This document shows, in pieces, positions 1 to 54,582 of a stretch of 64,000 nucleotides of DNA. The notes below the pieces were generated by a model. It saw only the letters and a list, made by a program, of their open reading frames with translations. It was not told where the DNA came from and did no database searches. The position numbers and the translations under genes are program-made. How positions within the stretch are numbered: position 1 is the stretch's first letter; every line of letters starts with the position of its first letter. Source of the stretch: Cristatella mucedo (lineage: Eukaryota > Bryozoa > Phylactolaemata > Cristatellidae); contig WPIO01000020.1 of NCBI GenBank assembly GCA_009760855.2, positions 3,193,501 through 3,257,500 of the forward strand, in the 5' to 3' direction.

Positions 1-276
1 ACATACCTATTTAGGACAGCATTTAGTGGGTCCTTGTGATTCGTCCTCGATGTGCTTATGCGTGCTGACACTGTTCATGCTGCCACTAACCACATTTGCA
101 TGCTGACCCAGTGCATGTAACCCCTAACCATGTTATTCATTTTGTTTGTTTTTCAAGCATGATTTTACTTACTATTCTATTGCGTATCACTTTGCAGCAA
201 ATGTAAAGCGCCTAGAAAGAGATTAAGTTCTCTGAGGGCGCTTTATCAAGTGCATTATTATTATTATTATTATTAT
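1..276 (+). mobile_element. LINE-B 3' end (L2-like) with (ATT)n tail
   Basis: Contains the GTGCTGACACTG and CATGCTGCCACTAACCA block and the terminal block AAATGTAAAGCGCCTAGAAA ... GAGGGCGCTTTATCAAGTGC followed by (ATT)n. Same 3' end as at 6757-7083, 37680-37975 and 58480-58755. The GCGC-stem-plus-ATT tail is typical of L2-like LINEs. Confidence 0.85.
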
Positions 277-637
277 GCATGCAAAAGCGACAAAGGAAAC
301 GCATGCAAAATGGCAACTGTAGTGGCCTCGTGGACATGAATCTAAAAGTTTAAGGCCACTTAATCGAGTATTCAATTAAAATGCAGATGCACTTGTTGGC
401 TTGCCTAGTGGTTGTCGGAGGCCTATATATCAACAGCGACTTGCTCCATCAGAATGCTCATACTGATAAAGCTGTAATAGTGCCCTATGAACACCTCGGA
501 CCACAATCTTGGCATTAGATGCCTGGCAAGATTGACACAACTCCTCCATATCCTTATTCTAATCCGATAGGAATGCTGCCTCACATTCTTCAGGCGCTTT
601 AGTAACACTAAGGCCTCCTGCGCCATTTTGTACACAC
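277..637. other. Unassigned flank downstream of TEP copy 1
   Basis: Lies between the LINE-B tail and the duplicated segment. A 70-codon minus-strand frame (423-635) has no recognisable motif. I see no gene here. Confidence 0.4.
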
Positions 638-1330
638 ATTATTATGGCTTTATAGTGTCAATTAATGAACATCCATGTATTGTTGTGCCAGGGTCTGGTG
701 CAAGTCAAAATCCTCAATTTTTCTGGTAAAAAAATCTCAAATAAAACAAATAAAACAAAACAAATAAAAATCAAACTTCAATGTGCTAGGCAAGATTTAT
801 GAAGTTTAAATTTAGATATGAAAGAAACTTATGCTCCCAGGTCTACCAGTTGATTTTTAATTATGATTTTTAATGCCCAACAAAATCCTCTTCGTGAATG
901 CTTGAATATAGTGAAAACCACGGATTGAAAGTCACGCAGTCGGTATTTTTAAAATCAGTCGCATTCTTCAATATAGCATTCCGCCGAAAACTGTCATGAG
1001 AGCAGATTTTTTCATATTGAATTGAAATATAAATGCTTTTAATATATATAACCACACACAGTATCACTTTACCAAAGAAATAACTGCTGACATATAATCT
1101 GGTTTTCCTAGATAAGTAATAAACATGATAGTTACAGTTACCATGAAGATTTCGCAAAGCAAGCTAATTGATAACGACTGCTTAGTTTCAGCACGGTATG
1201 TTGGTCAGCTTTGGAGATGTTTCCATCAGAACGTCATTTCCAGTTTTTGAACTTTCCTGCAGCTGTCGTTCTAAGCAATTTTACTATTGTGGTGATCAGA
1301 ATTACATATCTGTGCTGAAGTAATAGCAGC

Positions 1331-44642
<43,312 letters not shown>

Positions 44643-45950
44643 TGCATAGCCTTAGAAGCTTGATCTTATTGAGCCCACAAGGGGTCGCAAACTTGGTGTC
44701 GTTCTGAGAAACAGAACAGTGAGAACCTTGAATTCAAAGCTAATCCGTGTCACTTGAATATAAATTAACATGGCGGCACGGTCAATGTCAAATTTGAGGC
44801 ATGATGTTTGCTCACGTTTCTTTTTATGACGTTTTAGCGGAAGCTTTGCTTAAATTTTTATACTCCAAAGCTTTTATTTCACTTCTGACTCAACGGTTGA
44901 CCTTTCGACACTTGCAGCTCATCAGACGAAGGTTGGAAACCACATGTCTTTCGTGTGTTCGATGGTGCTGAAATTGACCATGCTGCGACTAGCCAGCTGG
45001 TTGTCTTCTGCTCTAGCATATTAGTTTACGAGTAGAATCAATAAATAGATATAGCTTAGGGTGCTATGCAACTGTTGTATTATTGTTATAATATTTCTCC
45101 AATAATTAAATCATGCACTTACAATCTTCCACTGTGGTTAGACTTACTTCATGGTATGTGAAGCTCCAGCACACGTTTTAAACCTGAACACACTTTCCAT
45201 CAACATTTTAGCAACCCTTCAGCTGTTAGATACATATGTGACCATTGCCTTGGTATGCTAGCTTACAAGCATTTCTAACGCCATTTTTCAAAAACATCAA
45301 CCTGGTGGCAACATATAAGTTAATCCAACTTAATGAATTTGGCATTGTTGAAAGCAGAACAGTAAATAAATAGCATTAGCGAAACCGCCGGGATAGCAGG
45401 AATTACGACATCAGCAGGTCCCTATTTGTTAGAACACACAGGTGGTATGACACTTGCATTTCAAGTACCGGATGTACCTCAATTCTGGTTCCCGAGCAAG
45501 AAGTCAGTACTTGCTACAGGTAAGGTTGCAAGGTCTCGGAAGGGTAAGTGTTCACAAAGATAACCCACTCCATGTAGAATTGTCAAAATCACAACTCAGA
45601 GTTTGTATAGGTTGTGAATAAGGCTAAAATAGCATGCACATTGCAGTTATAATAATGGAACCAGCGTGAAATTGTGAATCTCTGCAGATATCAAACAGGT
45701 CGTTCTCTATGTTTCTTAAAGCAACACTCAACCATGACTTCCAATTTCACTTACCTAAAAGCAACAATCAGGTACGTAGAGATCCAGAATGCTATCGTAT
45801 TGATTTTCTACAATGCGTAAAAGAATAAAGGGCATTTTTGTTCCAGCTATTCTTGCAGTTTTCAAGCTCTACAGCACACTAGAATAACGATCGCCAAATC
45901 CCCTCATAATTCTACCAATGGATACGACGTTGTCTTCTTCTTCGAACTCA
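44643..45950. other. 5' flank of the TEP gene
   Basis: No exon or repeat I can name. A TATAAAA on the minus strand near 44862-44872 could be a core promoter element, but this is a single short match in AT-rich DNA. Confidence 0.3.
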
Positions 45951-45954
45951 GGAT

Positions 45955-46022
45955 TTATGACAGCAAATGCGAAGCACCTAGCGAGAGTGAGATTAAATTC
46001 TCTAAGAGAGCTTTATCAAGTG

Positions 46023-46053
<31 letters not shown>
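45955..46053 (+). mobile_element. LINE-B 3' tail
   Basis: GCAAATGCGAAGCACCTAGC, AGATTAAATTCTCTAAGAG and TTTATCAAGTGC then (ATT)n. Only the last 100 bp of the element. Confidence 0.8.
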
Positions 46054-46320
46054 GACAAGATTACTCGATTACGGGCTGTTGTCATTCCCACGGTCATCTA
46101 TTTATTCTTGGGTAATACTGTCGTACTACCTTAGCTGTAGAATGAGATTAGATTCATGCGGCTGGCACCTAAATCAACCAGCAAGCTGAAATAAAAAGCG
46201 CTGGCTTGATCGGATCAAGCTTGATCAATCGAGCTTAATTAATAATTAATAAGGAATAATTAATTATTAATAATTATAACAATTGTAATCCTAGTGTTAC
46301 AATTGGCACGCATCGTCTGG

Positions 46321-48770
46321 ACTTAACGATGCTGCTAACTCAGCTTTCACAACGGCACTGGTCCTTTGCCGAGGCGTGACCAGTGCCGTCGCAGCTCTGA
46401 CTTGTGGAGCACGGCTGGCGAATCGCAGGCGCAGTGGCATTGCGTGAGTGAGCGCTCAATGCCGACACTAGAGGAGCGCGGCGGAAACGAAGAGTGACGA
46501 AATCTTAAGATAGCGAGTCCGCATGCACAGCTTAAAGCCGCATTATTTTCGACAACCACGCAGGGCTTCCAGAGGCTTCCAGAATCAGCCAAGGCGTGCA
46601 ACGATGCCCGTTCTCTGCCCAGAGCACCGCCCCTCATCTGTTGCACGGCGAAAAGCCTCTTGCGAAACTCCCGACATGCTCAAAGCCTTGAAGGCAACTG
46701 CCTGAATGCTACGTGTCATCCGCTTGCACGACTACTAGCCCCAAGTTATCGCGAACACTCGTCACTCGCCGCTACAATTCACGAGCCGCGAATTCACGAT
46801 ATCTTCGAAAACATGATTCGACATTTTGAAGCATGATAGCAATGCCAGAGTAACCGCACAGCGAGCCACAGCAGCTTCACTACTCACCGCCATCTCGATC
46901 TTGCATCAACGGTGCGGCACCAGTGACTTCCAAATTAGTCAGTTCGCCGATGTTAGCACCCTACGATATTCGTACAAATTGTGCGCAAGTGACGGCCCGC
47001 CAGGTACGACTGCGACCAGCTCAGCGGAGCCAGACGTGTGGGGGGGGCTCATTAAATCCTCTCCGAATTTATAGCGGCCCTTGCTGCAGGCGGCTGCCAG
47101 ATAATCGTTTAAGCTGAGTGTCAGTGTTGATGAGAGTCAGGTCCGGCTACTTACTGTAGACCGCTGAGGTTGCCTGGCAGCAAAGACTTAACCAGTATGT
47201 GAGTTTCGGGCGGTTCTCGTGCTATTTTAAGAGTTCAATAACCAGAGGAAAAGACGTATCGTTGCAAGCGCATTGCCGTAGCTTACGAAAGCACGCTCTT
47301 AATGTCTGTAGCCCTCTTTGAAGCTTGACAAACTTAAGGAAACCAACTGCCACGAAGCAGTGCTCGAATTCTGGGCATGAAGTGTCAGTTCGCGGTGCAC
47401 ATTACTAGGGACGCTCACACGGAAGAAGGCAATGATGTGAGAACCAGGTGGGGTCTTGGCAGATGCTGCCTCAATGCACGCTTTTTGTGCCAACGTTAGC
47501 TAAGAACGAGGGTAGCATAAAAGATGTGCACTTTTACCTTTTCCCTCCTTTCTGTCCTTCACCTTCAGTCCATAACTTCCACTACCGAGTGCAATCCTTT
47601 ATAGCGAAGTCTCTGCCGGATACGTCGAATAAGTAGCAACTAGCAAAGACTCGCACTCGCACTAATGCACTGAGTGGATAGGCGAAAGCGGAAAGCTGCG
47701 GACGCAAACTGCGTCTCTTCGCCGGGAAGTCGCACAGTATTATCGCTCTGACTACGCGGTCATGCTTAGACTTCGTTGGGGACTTCTGCAGCGGTAGTGG
47801 GTGTCCGCAAACGGTCTTCTGGCTGCAGTTGGACGCCCCGACGGCAAGTAAGCGACGGTAAAGAAACACCGTAGTCTCCGATAACAACTCTGTATTTGGG
47901 CTCGCAGCGCGACGGGTCGCGACCGTCCTCACCTGCGCCAGCGTTCCCAGCGTTCCCAGCGCCCCCTTCTCTCCTGGCCGTGACTCATCCCCATAAAGCA
48001 CAAATTTATTAAACATTAACCCCATATAAACAATAAACCGACAAACCCAAAAGTCCAGGCAGCGCCATAAGACCACGTTATCCGGGATCTCAAGATCAAA
48101 GGCTCGTCAGCAAAACAAGTAACATCGAACCACCACATAAAGGAAACGGCACGAAACTTTACAACACGACAAGGCCGCCACAATCTAACGCATTAAACGC
48201 CCGCTCCCCCATGCAGGGCGGCTACCTTACAGCAGGCATGCTGGAGCGCAGCCCTTGGCAACCGCCAGGCTGCTGAATCCATAAGCCTCTTTGCAACGCT
48301 GGGGCATTGCCGCTAGTCTTTCCCGTATCCGAGGGTTAGGTTCGCGCCCTCTTCCGCAGCCGCACGGGTTTTAATCGTCTCTTTATTGCCGGAAGTCATC
48401 GCCGCAGGAATTCCCGCAGCCGTTCTCTTTCAGACCGCACGAATTCCCGCAGCCGTAGTCTTCCAGACCGCGGCCGCTGTCGCCTCGCCCGTCTCTCGTG
48501 CATCAAGCCGCTTGGCGAACGCCTCGCCCGCTTCCTTAGCGGGCGCGTAGCGCACTTCCGCCGACGCCGCTACGCTCTCTTCTGCCGCAGTCTTCTCCGG
48601 CGCCCGTCGGCGCCGACTCACTGGCCAGAGGCGCTGTCTCTTTCTCTCTCTCGCTGTCTTTCCACCGCCGGCGTCATGACAGCCGATTTGACAGCCACAG
48701 AGGGCGACATGTGTCCATCACCGGCCTTGACGGACGGCTCACACGAAAGCTCTGACCACAACTGACCGAC
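46321..48770. promoter_or_regulatory. GC-rich, CpG-containing block (possible promoter island)
   Basis: Base composition shifts sharply from AT-rich flanks to GC-rich with many CpG, peaking around 48300-48700. It lies upstream of the TEP 5' end and between the two gene copies. It has many chance frames (e.g. 47582-48076, 48430-48621) with no recognised domain. A GCGCAG|GTGAGG donor-like site on the minus strand at 47932/47933 could mark a non-coding first exon. Promoter role is inferred from composition and position only. Confidence 0.4.
48409..48474. repeat. 33-bp tandem duplication in GC-rich block
   Basis: Two adjacent copies, each starting AATTCCCGCAGCCG and ending CAGACCGC plus a few bases, differ at a few positions. 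Confidence 0.8.
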
Positions 48771-49324
48771 TAATAAACGAGCTAGATATTTTCAGTCGCG
48801 AAGCTATAAATATTGAAAAATAGGCTCCGAATTATTATATTTCGGAAATCGCGAACGATGTCGAGTCATTCCTAACGTGGCTAATGTAACGTGGCAATGT
48901 TTCGCTGGAAGACAGCTGACTCATAGACATTGGAATACTTTGATGTGGCGAGGCTCTACGTCTTCATATCGTAAAATCTGGTTAGTTGTACAAGCTTTTT
49001 TATCCGTGTGACCAAAACCAATGATAGTTGCTGATAGTTGCCTGTTGGTATAAGTAAGAAAAGGCAGACAGAGACAAAGGCTACTTGGCAACAGGCTGAG
49101 AAGACTCAGAGTCGACGATTCCTTTTCGGTTAAGATAACTAAGCCTCTAGAAAATGTTTGATCCGTTAAGTTTTCGAGAAGGGAATTCACTTGTGAATAG
49201 ATAAATAGCTGATGCGCGATGCACTTTGTCTCTCTTACTAATAGTTGGTCAGCCAAGGGCCGGAATCTAGCGATGAGTGGCAAAGCAGTGACAACCATTC
49301 AATTAGATTTCAATTAGGCAAACT

Positions 49325-49614
49325 GGACGACGGCTACTAGAGAGGACTTGGCCACAACCTCAGCACTTCCTTGCTAATAACTCGATGAAGTAAATTAAGC
49401 CTTTCATCAACCATATTGATATAACCGTATGACATCATCAAAATTAGATTTTGCTGATGTCATACGTAGAATCATTACACCATACTGATATAACCAGAAG
49501 CAAGCTCTCAGGTATCACTAAAGGTGCATGTTAAATGCAAGACAGAATCAAAGAAACGTGTAAGAAATTCTCATTGCTTTCACCACGAACTTAAGGTAAA
49601 TGGGACGACGACTG
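49325..49614. repeat. Partial tandem unit 0
   Basis: Starts with ACTTGGCCACAACCTCAGCA and AACTCGATGAAGTAAATT, the same head as units 1 and 2, then diverges. Contains the inverted repeat CGTATGACATCA / TGATGTCATACG (about 49426-49468). Confidence 0.7.
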
Positions 49615-51702
49615 CTAGAGAATTCTTGGCCACAACCTGAGCACTTCCTTGTTAATAACTCGATGAAGAAAATTGAGCCTTTCATCGACCTTTATTGCCC
49701 AGAATAAAGGAACTGAACACTGACATGGTATTTGAACTGCCCAAAAATTGATTTTCCCTGTAATTCTAATGTATAGAGAAGTATAGTAGAGAGAAACTGC
49801 CAAGCTATTGTTTCAAGATAAAATGCTTGGTGTACCCCAGGTGTGCATCACCCCAAGTTTTGAACCCGTAAGGAGTTAGTCGGAAGTGGACGGTCGGACG
49901 TGCAATGGATGGCTATTTAAAGCAAAGATTGGGAACAGTATCTGTAATGCACTACTTCTACGTCGGCGAGATAAGTTCAGATAGTCTTTATTTAATACAT
50001 TTTGAGGCTGTTCAGTCAAGAGCAAAGATTCGTCAGAATTCATTGGAGTTTCATTTTTCAAATCAACTCATCGTGAATATATTCGATTTGGTTGTGGTCA
50101 ATAATAAAGTTAAATTGCTGCTGTTGCGACTATTTTACGAATTCATTTGTGAAAAATTAACTTTGAAATGAAGAAAGATAAGGAGCTTCTGAACACTCCA
50201 TATAATTGCTAATCAAGACAATTTCTGCAGTTCCTTAAACTAAATAGCTTCTTCGTGAATTGTGAGTTGCTCATGCTAGGTGTTTGCATCAGAAATGGCT
50301 TATATTTAACCTTAAACTTTTTAAGGCAACGTGACTCTCGAGGCCGTGAGCTTTGGGGAGTGGCCCTATGAGGATCAGACTGCCAAAGCCATCGCCGGTC
50401 CTCGAGTGGTTGAGGGGCGGACAATGGCGCACTTCCGATGACCTGGAAGCCTGGCACAAATACGCTCATTGGCTCAGTTTGTAGAGAAATCCATCTACAT
50501 CAAACTGCCACCAGCTGTCGTGCGGGTTCGGAGCAAACAATGACTTGACCGTGCCAAAACCGCAAGCCCGGAATATGTAGATTTTTGGGGGAGTACTGAG
50601 AAGGAGAGGAGGGGCTAAGAGCTGAATTCCTGGACGCGGGCCGCCGTGAAGAGTGTGTAGACGGGGAGATGGCTGGTGTGGTCTCGGATAAATAAAGTGC
50701 TGGATGATGGGACGGTGAGACTATTTTTTCGAGTTTACTACCCAGCCTGACGACAGGTTGTCATTGGAGCTATCGCAAAATTAATTACACTACTAGCCAT
50801 TGCTGTCTATAGTATAGTTGCAAACGTAATTTGGGGAAAATTCAGCTTCACCTGGCTGACTGCTAAGACCCTAGTATTCTAGCAAGGATACCTGTTGGAA
50901 GCTTAGCTTTTTATCCAGCGTAGAAATATTCGGCGAATCTTCATTGTCAGAGATGTTTCCGCTCTATATTGTCAGCCCTTAAATGCAGTTAGATATTGGC
51001 AAGCAGATTGTGTGACGTTTAAATCCATATGCACTGTAGGCATCATGACTACTATACCTTAGAAAGAAACATAAAACTCACACGCAAAGTTCCTCCTGCC
51101 AATAAAAAGGATGTGGCTCTGGTGTGGTTATCTTTTGATTGGTAGTTCCAAGCATCATTACCTGATAAAACCAACTGATTAATGTATTTTTCCTGACTAG
51201 GTCTCTGATGCAATGTAGCACGGATAGCAGGTTATTAAAGAGGCAGCTGGCCTGTCCTTTCCTGTAAATCCCAAAATTATTCTCATAAATTTCCTCCTGT
51301 CATCAGTAAGGAAGTATGATTCTAAGAGAGTAACTAATTTCGCACAAGGAAGTAGATGATGACGACTGTGACCGCCAAGCTACTTACTGTGCTGGTAATC
51401 TGTAGCTCAGCTGTCAGTCTCGTGTGTCACGATTACCACAAACCACCACTTATCACTGTCAGCACTGGTTCCCCATCAAGCAGCCTATCGACTACAAGGC
51501 ATTGTCAACTCGATTTGGGCTACGTCCATTCCACTATCCCGACCTATCAATCTAAATTACTGCCTGAACAGGCAATACATAACATCTCCCGAGCTCATCT
51601 TACTGAAGTCTTTTACCCGTGCCTCTATCCAATTTAAAATCGCTTGCAGTCCGTATCTTTTGGATGAATATTCACACAGCCTAGAAGTTACTTTTTGCTG
51701 AC
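49615..51702. repeat. Tandem unit 1 (contains a solo LTR)
   Basis: Matches unit 2 across its length except for the extra LTR-element body: same head (TTGGCCACAACCTGAGCACT), same middle (GAGCCTTTCATCGACC), and same tail (GACGACTGTGACCGCCAAGC, then a LINE-B-like HWFPIKQPIDYKALSTR). Confidence 0.85.
50320..50777 (+). mobile_element. Solo LTR (Gypsy-like) in unit 1
   Basis: Core from AACGTGACTCTCGAGGCC and GAGCTTTGGGGAGTGGCCCT to CAGCCTGACGACAGGTTGTC matches LTRs at 52395 and 53869. AATAAAG near 50690 fits an LTR polyadenylation signal. No internal region follows. Confidence 0.7.
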
Positions 51703-52394
51703 GACCGCAACCTAAGCACTTCTTTGTTAATAACTCTATGAAATAAATTGAGCCTTTCATCGACCTTTATTGCCTAGAATAGCCGAATCGAACACGTACA
51801 CGGTATTGTAACTTGCCTAAAAACTTTATTTCCACTGTTTTCGTAATGTTTTGACCGTAGAGAAACGGCCAACTTATTATGTCAAGATTAGATATTTGGT
51901 TAACCATGGGTGTTTATCACTCAAGTTTCGAGCCCGTAAGGAGTTAGTTGCACATATACGGTCGGATATGTAATCTGTGGCTATTTAAAGAAATGATGGT
52001 AGAATATCAGCTGTTGGAAAGGTATTTCCATGTCAGTTAGATCGGTTCAGAGAGTCTTTATTTCATATACTCTTCGCTAATTTCGCCACTAAGTGGATAC
52101 GTCGGAATACAATTTGAATTTGTTTTGAAAACTACTATTTGTACTATATTTTCCGCTTTTGCGGCCAATGACAGAGCTAAATTGTTGCTGTTGCGTGTTT
52201 CTAACGAATTTTATTGTGGACGATTAAATTTAATATGAAGAAAGATACTGAGCTTCTAAACATTACTTATAATTGCTAATCAAGATAACGTGTGCATTAT
52301 CTATTACTAAAAGCCCTTTGTAGGCATTTTGAGTTGCACAAGCTAGATCTTTCCATCTGAACCGGACGCTATTTAACCTTATAACCTAAACATT

Positions 52395-52847
52395 TGTAAC
52401 TGAACGTGACTCACGAGGCAATGAGCATAGGACAGTGGCTCTAAGAGGGATCAGACTGACGAAGCAGCAGCAGGTTCTTGAGCGGTTGAGTGGCGGACTG
52501 TGGCTCGCGGTTGATGAGGAGCCAGCCCGGCACAAATCTATGCATTGGCGGTCTCTTAGTGGACACCCATCTACGACAAACTGCCGTCTGCTTTTGGGCA
52601 GGGTCTGAACGAACGATGGATGGCTCGACAGTGCAAAAACAATGCTTGCATGGAATTAAAGCCCTGATTATGCAGTAAGAGGGGGATAAAGCTAAATCCC
52701 TCTAAAGCCTGCTGCTGTTTTTGATTCGTAGACTGGGCTGGGCCAGTGTGGTTTATGTGAAACAAAGTTCTGGATGTTGGAGACAGGAGACTTTTGGCTC
52801 GGTTTTACTACTAAGCCTGACCACAGATTGTCCGAATTGCTGTCACA
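52395..52847 (+). mobile_element. 5' LTR of Gypsy-like element
   Basis: Begins TGTAACTGAACGTGACTC and ends ATTGCTGTCACA (TG...CA). Two bases later TGGTGGCTCACTGGG (from 52850) sits where a tRNA primer-binding site belongs. Confidence 0.75.
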
Positions 52848-53868
52848 TTTGGTGGCTCACTGGGTGGGGGAGATTTAGGACAGTCTCACCTTCAGGATCT
52901 GAACGTAAAGTGAGTACAAGCGTTGCAAGGGCTATGAATGCCGACACGCTCTAGTTAGAATTACCAGGGAATAGCATGCACAGCTACTTTGATGGGAGAA
53001 GCAAAGTGAAGGTAGTTCTTCTATGGAGCTTCCAACGAGAGCATCCGTGGGCTGGGGAGCAAAAAGAACGCAAGGAGATGGAGCAGAGCTGAGAGGCCGA
53101 GGAGCGGCTGCAATGAGATGAGCCTAAGCAAAGACTGGAGGCAGAATGCAATGAGTTTGGAGTGGCCTCACTAGACAGTAGAGCGGTGACCACGATGTAA
53201 CCATGAACGAGACGAGACAAGTGGAAGCAGTCACTTTGCAGATGTCTGTAGCTGTTAATGCCTGCGACGAACAACGTCAGACTTGAGGAGTAGGATGCGG
53301 TACAGCTACCCCAGTTATGAGCAGAGCCATCACCAGTGGCTGAGGTCTTGGGCCCCCAGGTCTGCCGCTGTGGGGCGGGGCCGATTCGAGGATGACCTCT
53401 TTCGGAGCCGTATAACGGAGGAAATGATTGGGCCTGGAGAGACGAGTATGTCAAAGGAAGCAGCAGACCGAGCCTGGGACGTGCGGGTCTGAGGACGAAG
53501 CCGAGATGACGGTTGTGCTTAGACTGGGGAAAATTATTAAGCTCCCGTAGTATTGACCTCACATTGGAACGTTCGCCACTGCTGATCGGAAAGAGCCCGG
53601 AACTGAGCAAGTACGTCTAGAGGACTAAGTAGAGTTGGATTCATAAGAGACGGACCGCAGGGAGGGCCGTTGTAGAGCCGGTAAAACAGCCGATCTGCTG
53701 TAAGCCGGAAGTCGGAGCACGGCGATGAAGCTTGCTTACTATGCTCCAAGCAGTGAGAGAATACCCAATCAATTTGACCTGTCACAGGCACAGTAGCGGC
53801 ATAGACGACTGTGGCCGGCAAAGGTGGCCATCCCTAACTTTAAGCTTGACCGACAAGGATAAAAGGGG
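52848..53868 (+). mobile_element. Internal region of Gypsy-like element (gag-like remnant)
   Basis: About 1 kb between the LTRs. Plus-strand text near 53055-53160 reads EQKERKEMEQ, EAEERLQ, KQRLEAECNEF, a Glu/Arg/Gln-rich coiled-coil like that of Gypsy gag proteins, with stops. No protease, RT or integrase motif, so it is internally deleted or non-autonomous. A 208-codon minus-strand frame here is a shadow. Confidence 0.6.
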
Positions 53869-54582
53869 TGTGAGGAAACGTGACACTCAAAGCCTTGAGC
53901 TTTGGGGAGTGGCCCTGCGAGGGATTAGACTGCCTAAGCAACCGAGCCAGGTTCTCTAGAGGTTGAGGGGCTGATAATTGCTCGCGGGTAATGAGTTGGC
54001 AGCCTGGCACAGATTCGTGTATTTTTGGCATCTTAAACTGCCACCAACTGCCGTGCGGGTTTGGAACGAACAAACAGTACAATCAACGATAATAATAATA
54101 ACAATAATATTGCACTAGATAAAGCGCCCTCAGAGAACTTAATCTCTTTCTAGGTGCTTTACATTTGCTGCAAAGTGATATGCAATAGAATAGTAAGTAA
54201 AATCATGCTTGAAAAACAAACAAACTGAATAATGTGGTAAGGGGTGACATGCACAGGGTCAGCATGCAAATGTGGTTAGTGGCAGCATGCACAGTGTCAG
54301 CACGCACAAGCACATCAAGGACGAATCACAGGGACCCACTAAACGATGGCTCGACTGTGCTAGACAAACGCAAGCATGGAATACTTGGGCTTCCAGAGGA
54401 GTTCCGAGAACTAGAGGGGAAGGAGAAGGCTAAATCCCTCGAATACGGCAGCCATCTACAGTTCCTAGGCCGGCTTGGCAGGTGGGTTTCTATTACATAA
54501 TATACTTGTTTTTAGAGCCAGGAGGCTTGCTGCTTGGTTTAGCTACCCAGCCTGAAGACAGGTTGTCCGAAGGGCTGTCACA
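53869..54582 (+). mobile_element. 3' LTR of Gypsy-like element, interrupted by LINE-B
   Basis: TGTGAGGAAACGTGACAC to AGGGCTGTCACA matches the 5' LTR. About 255 bp of minus-strand LINE-B 3' end (54089-54345) interrupts it between GGAACGAACAAA and AACGATGGCTCGAC. Confidence 0.78.
54089..54345 (-). mobile_element. LINE-B 3' end inserted in an LTR
   Basis: (ATT)n tail as AATAATAATAA, then the reverse complement of the GCGC stem and the TGCTGACACTG/TGCTGCCACTAACCA 3' UTR. The LTR is continuous on both sides, so this insertion is younger than the LTR element. Confidence 0.88.

Noticed and set aside
47582-48076. 164-codon minus frame with hydrophobic start, considered as the TEP signal-peptide exon
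   Set aside because: Its best donor leaves phase 0, which does not fit exon 2 (needs two bases), and the body is composition-driven.
52984-53610. 208-codon minus frame
   Set aside because: Overlaps the gag-like text on the other strand; Ser/Leu-rich with no motif, so a shadow.
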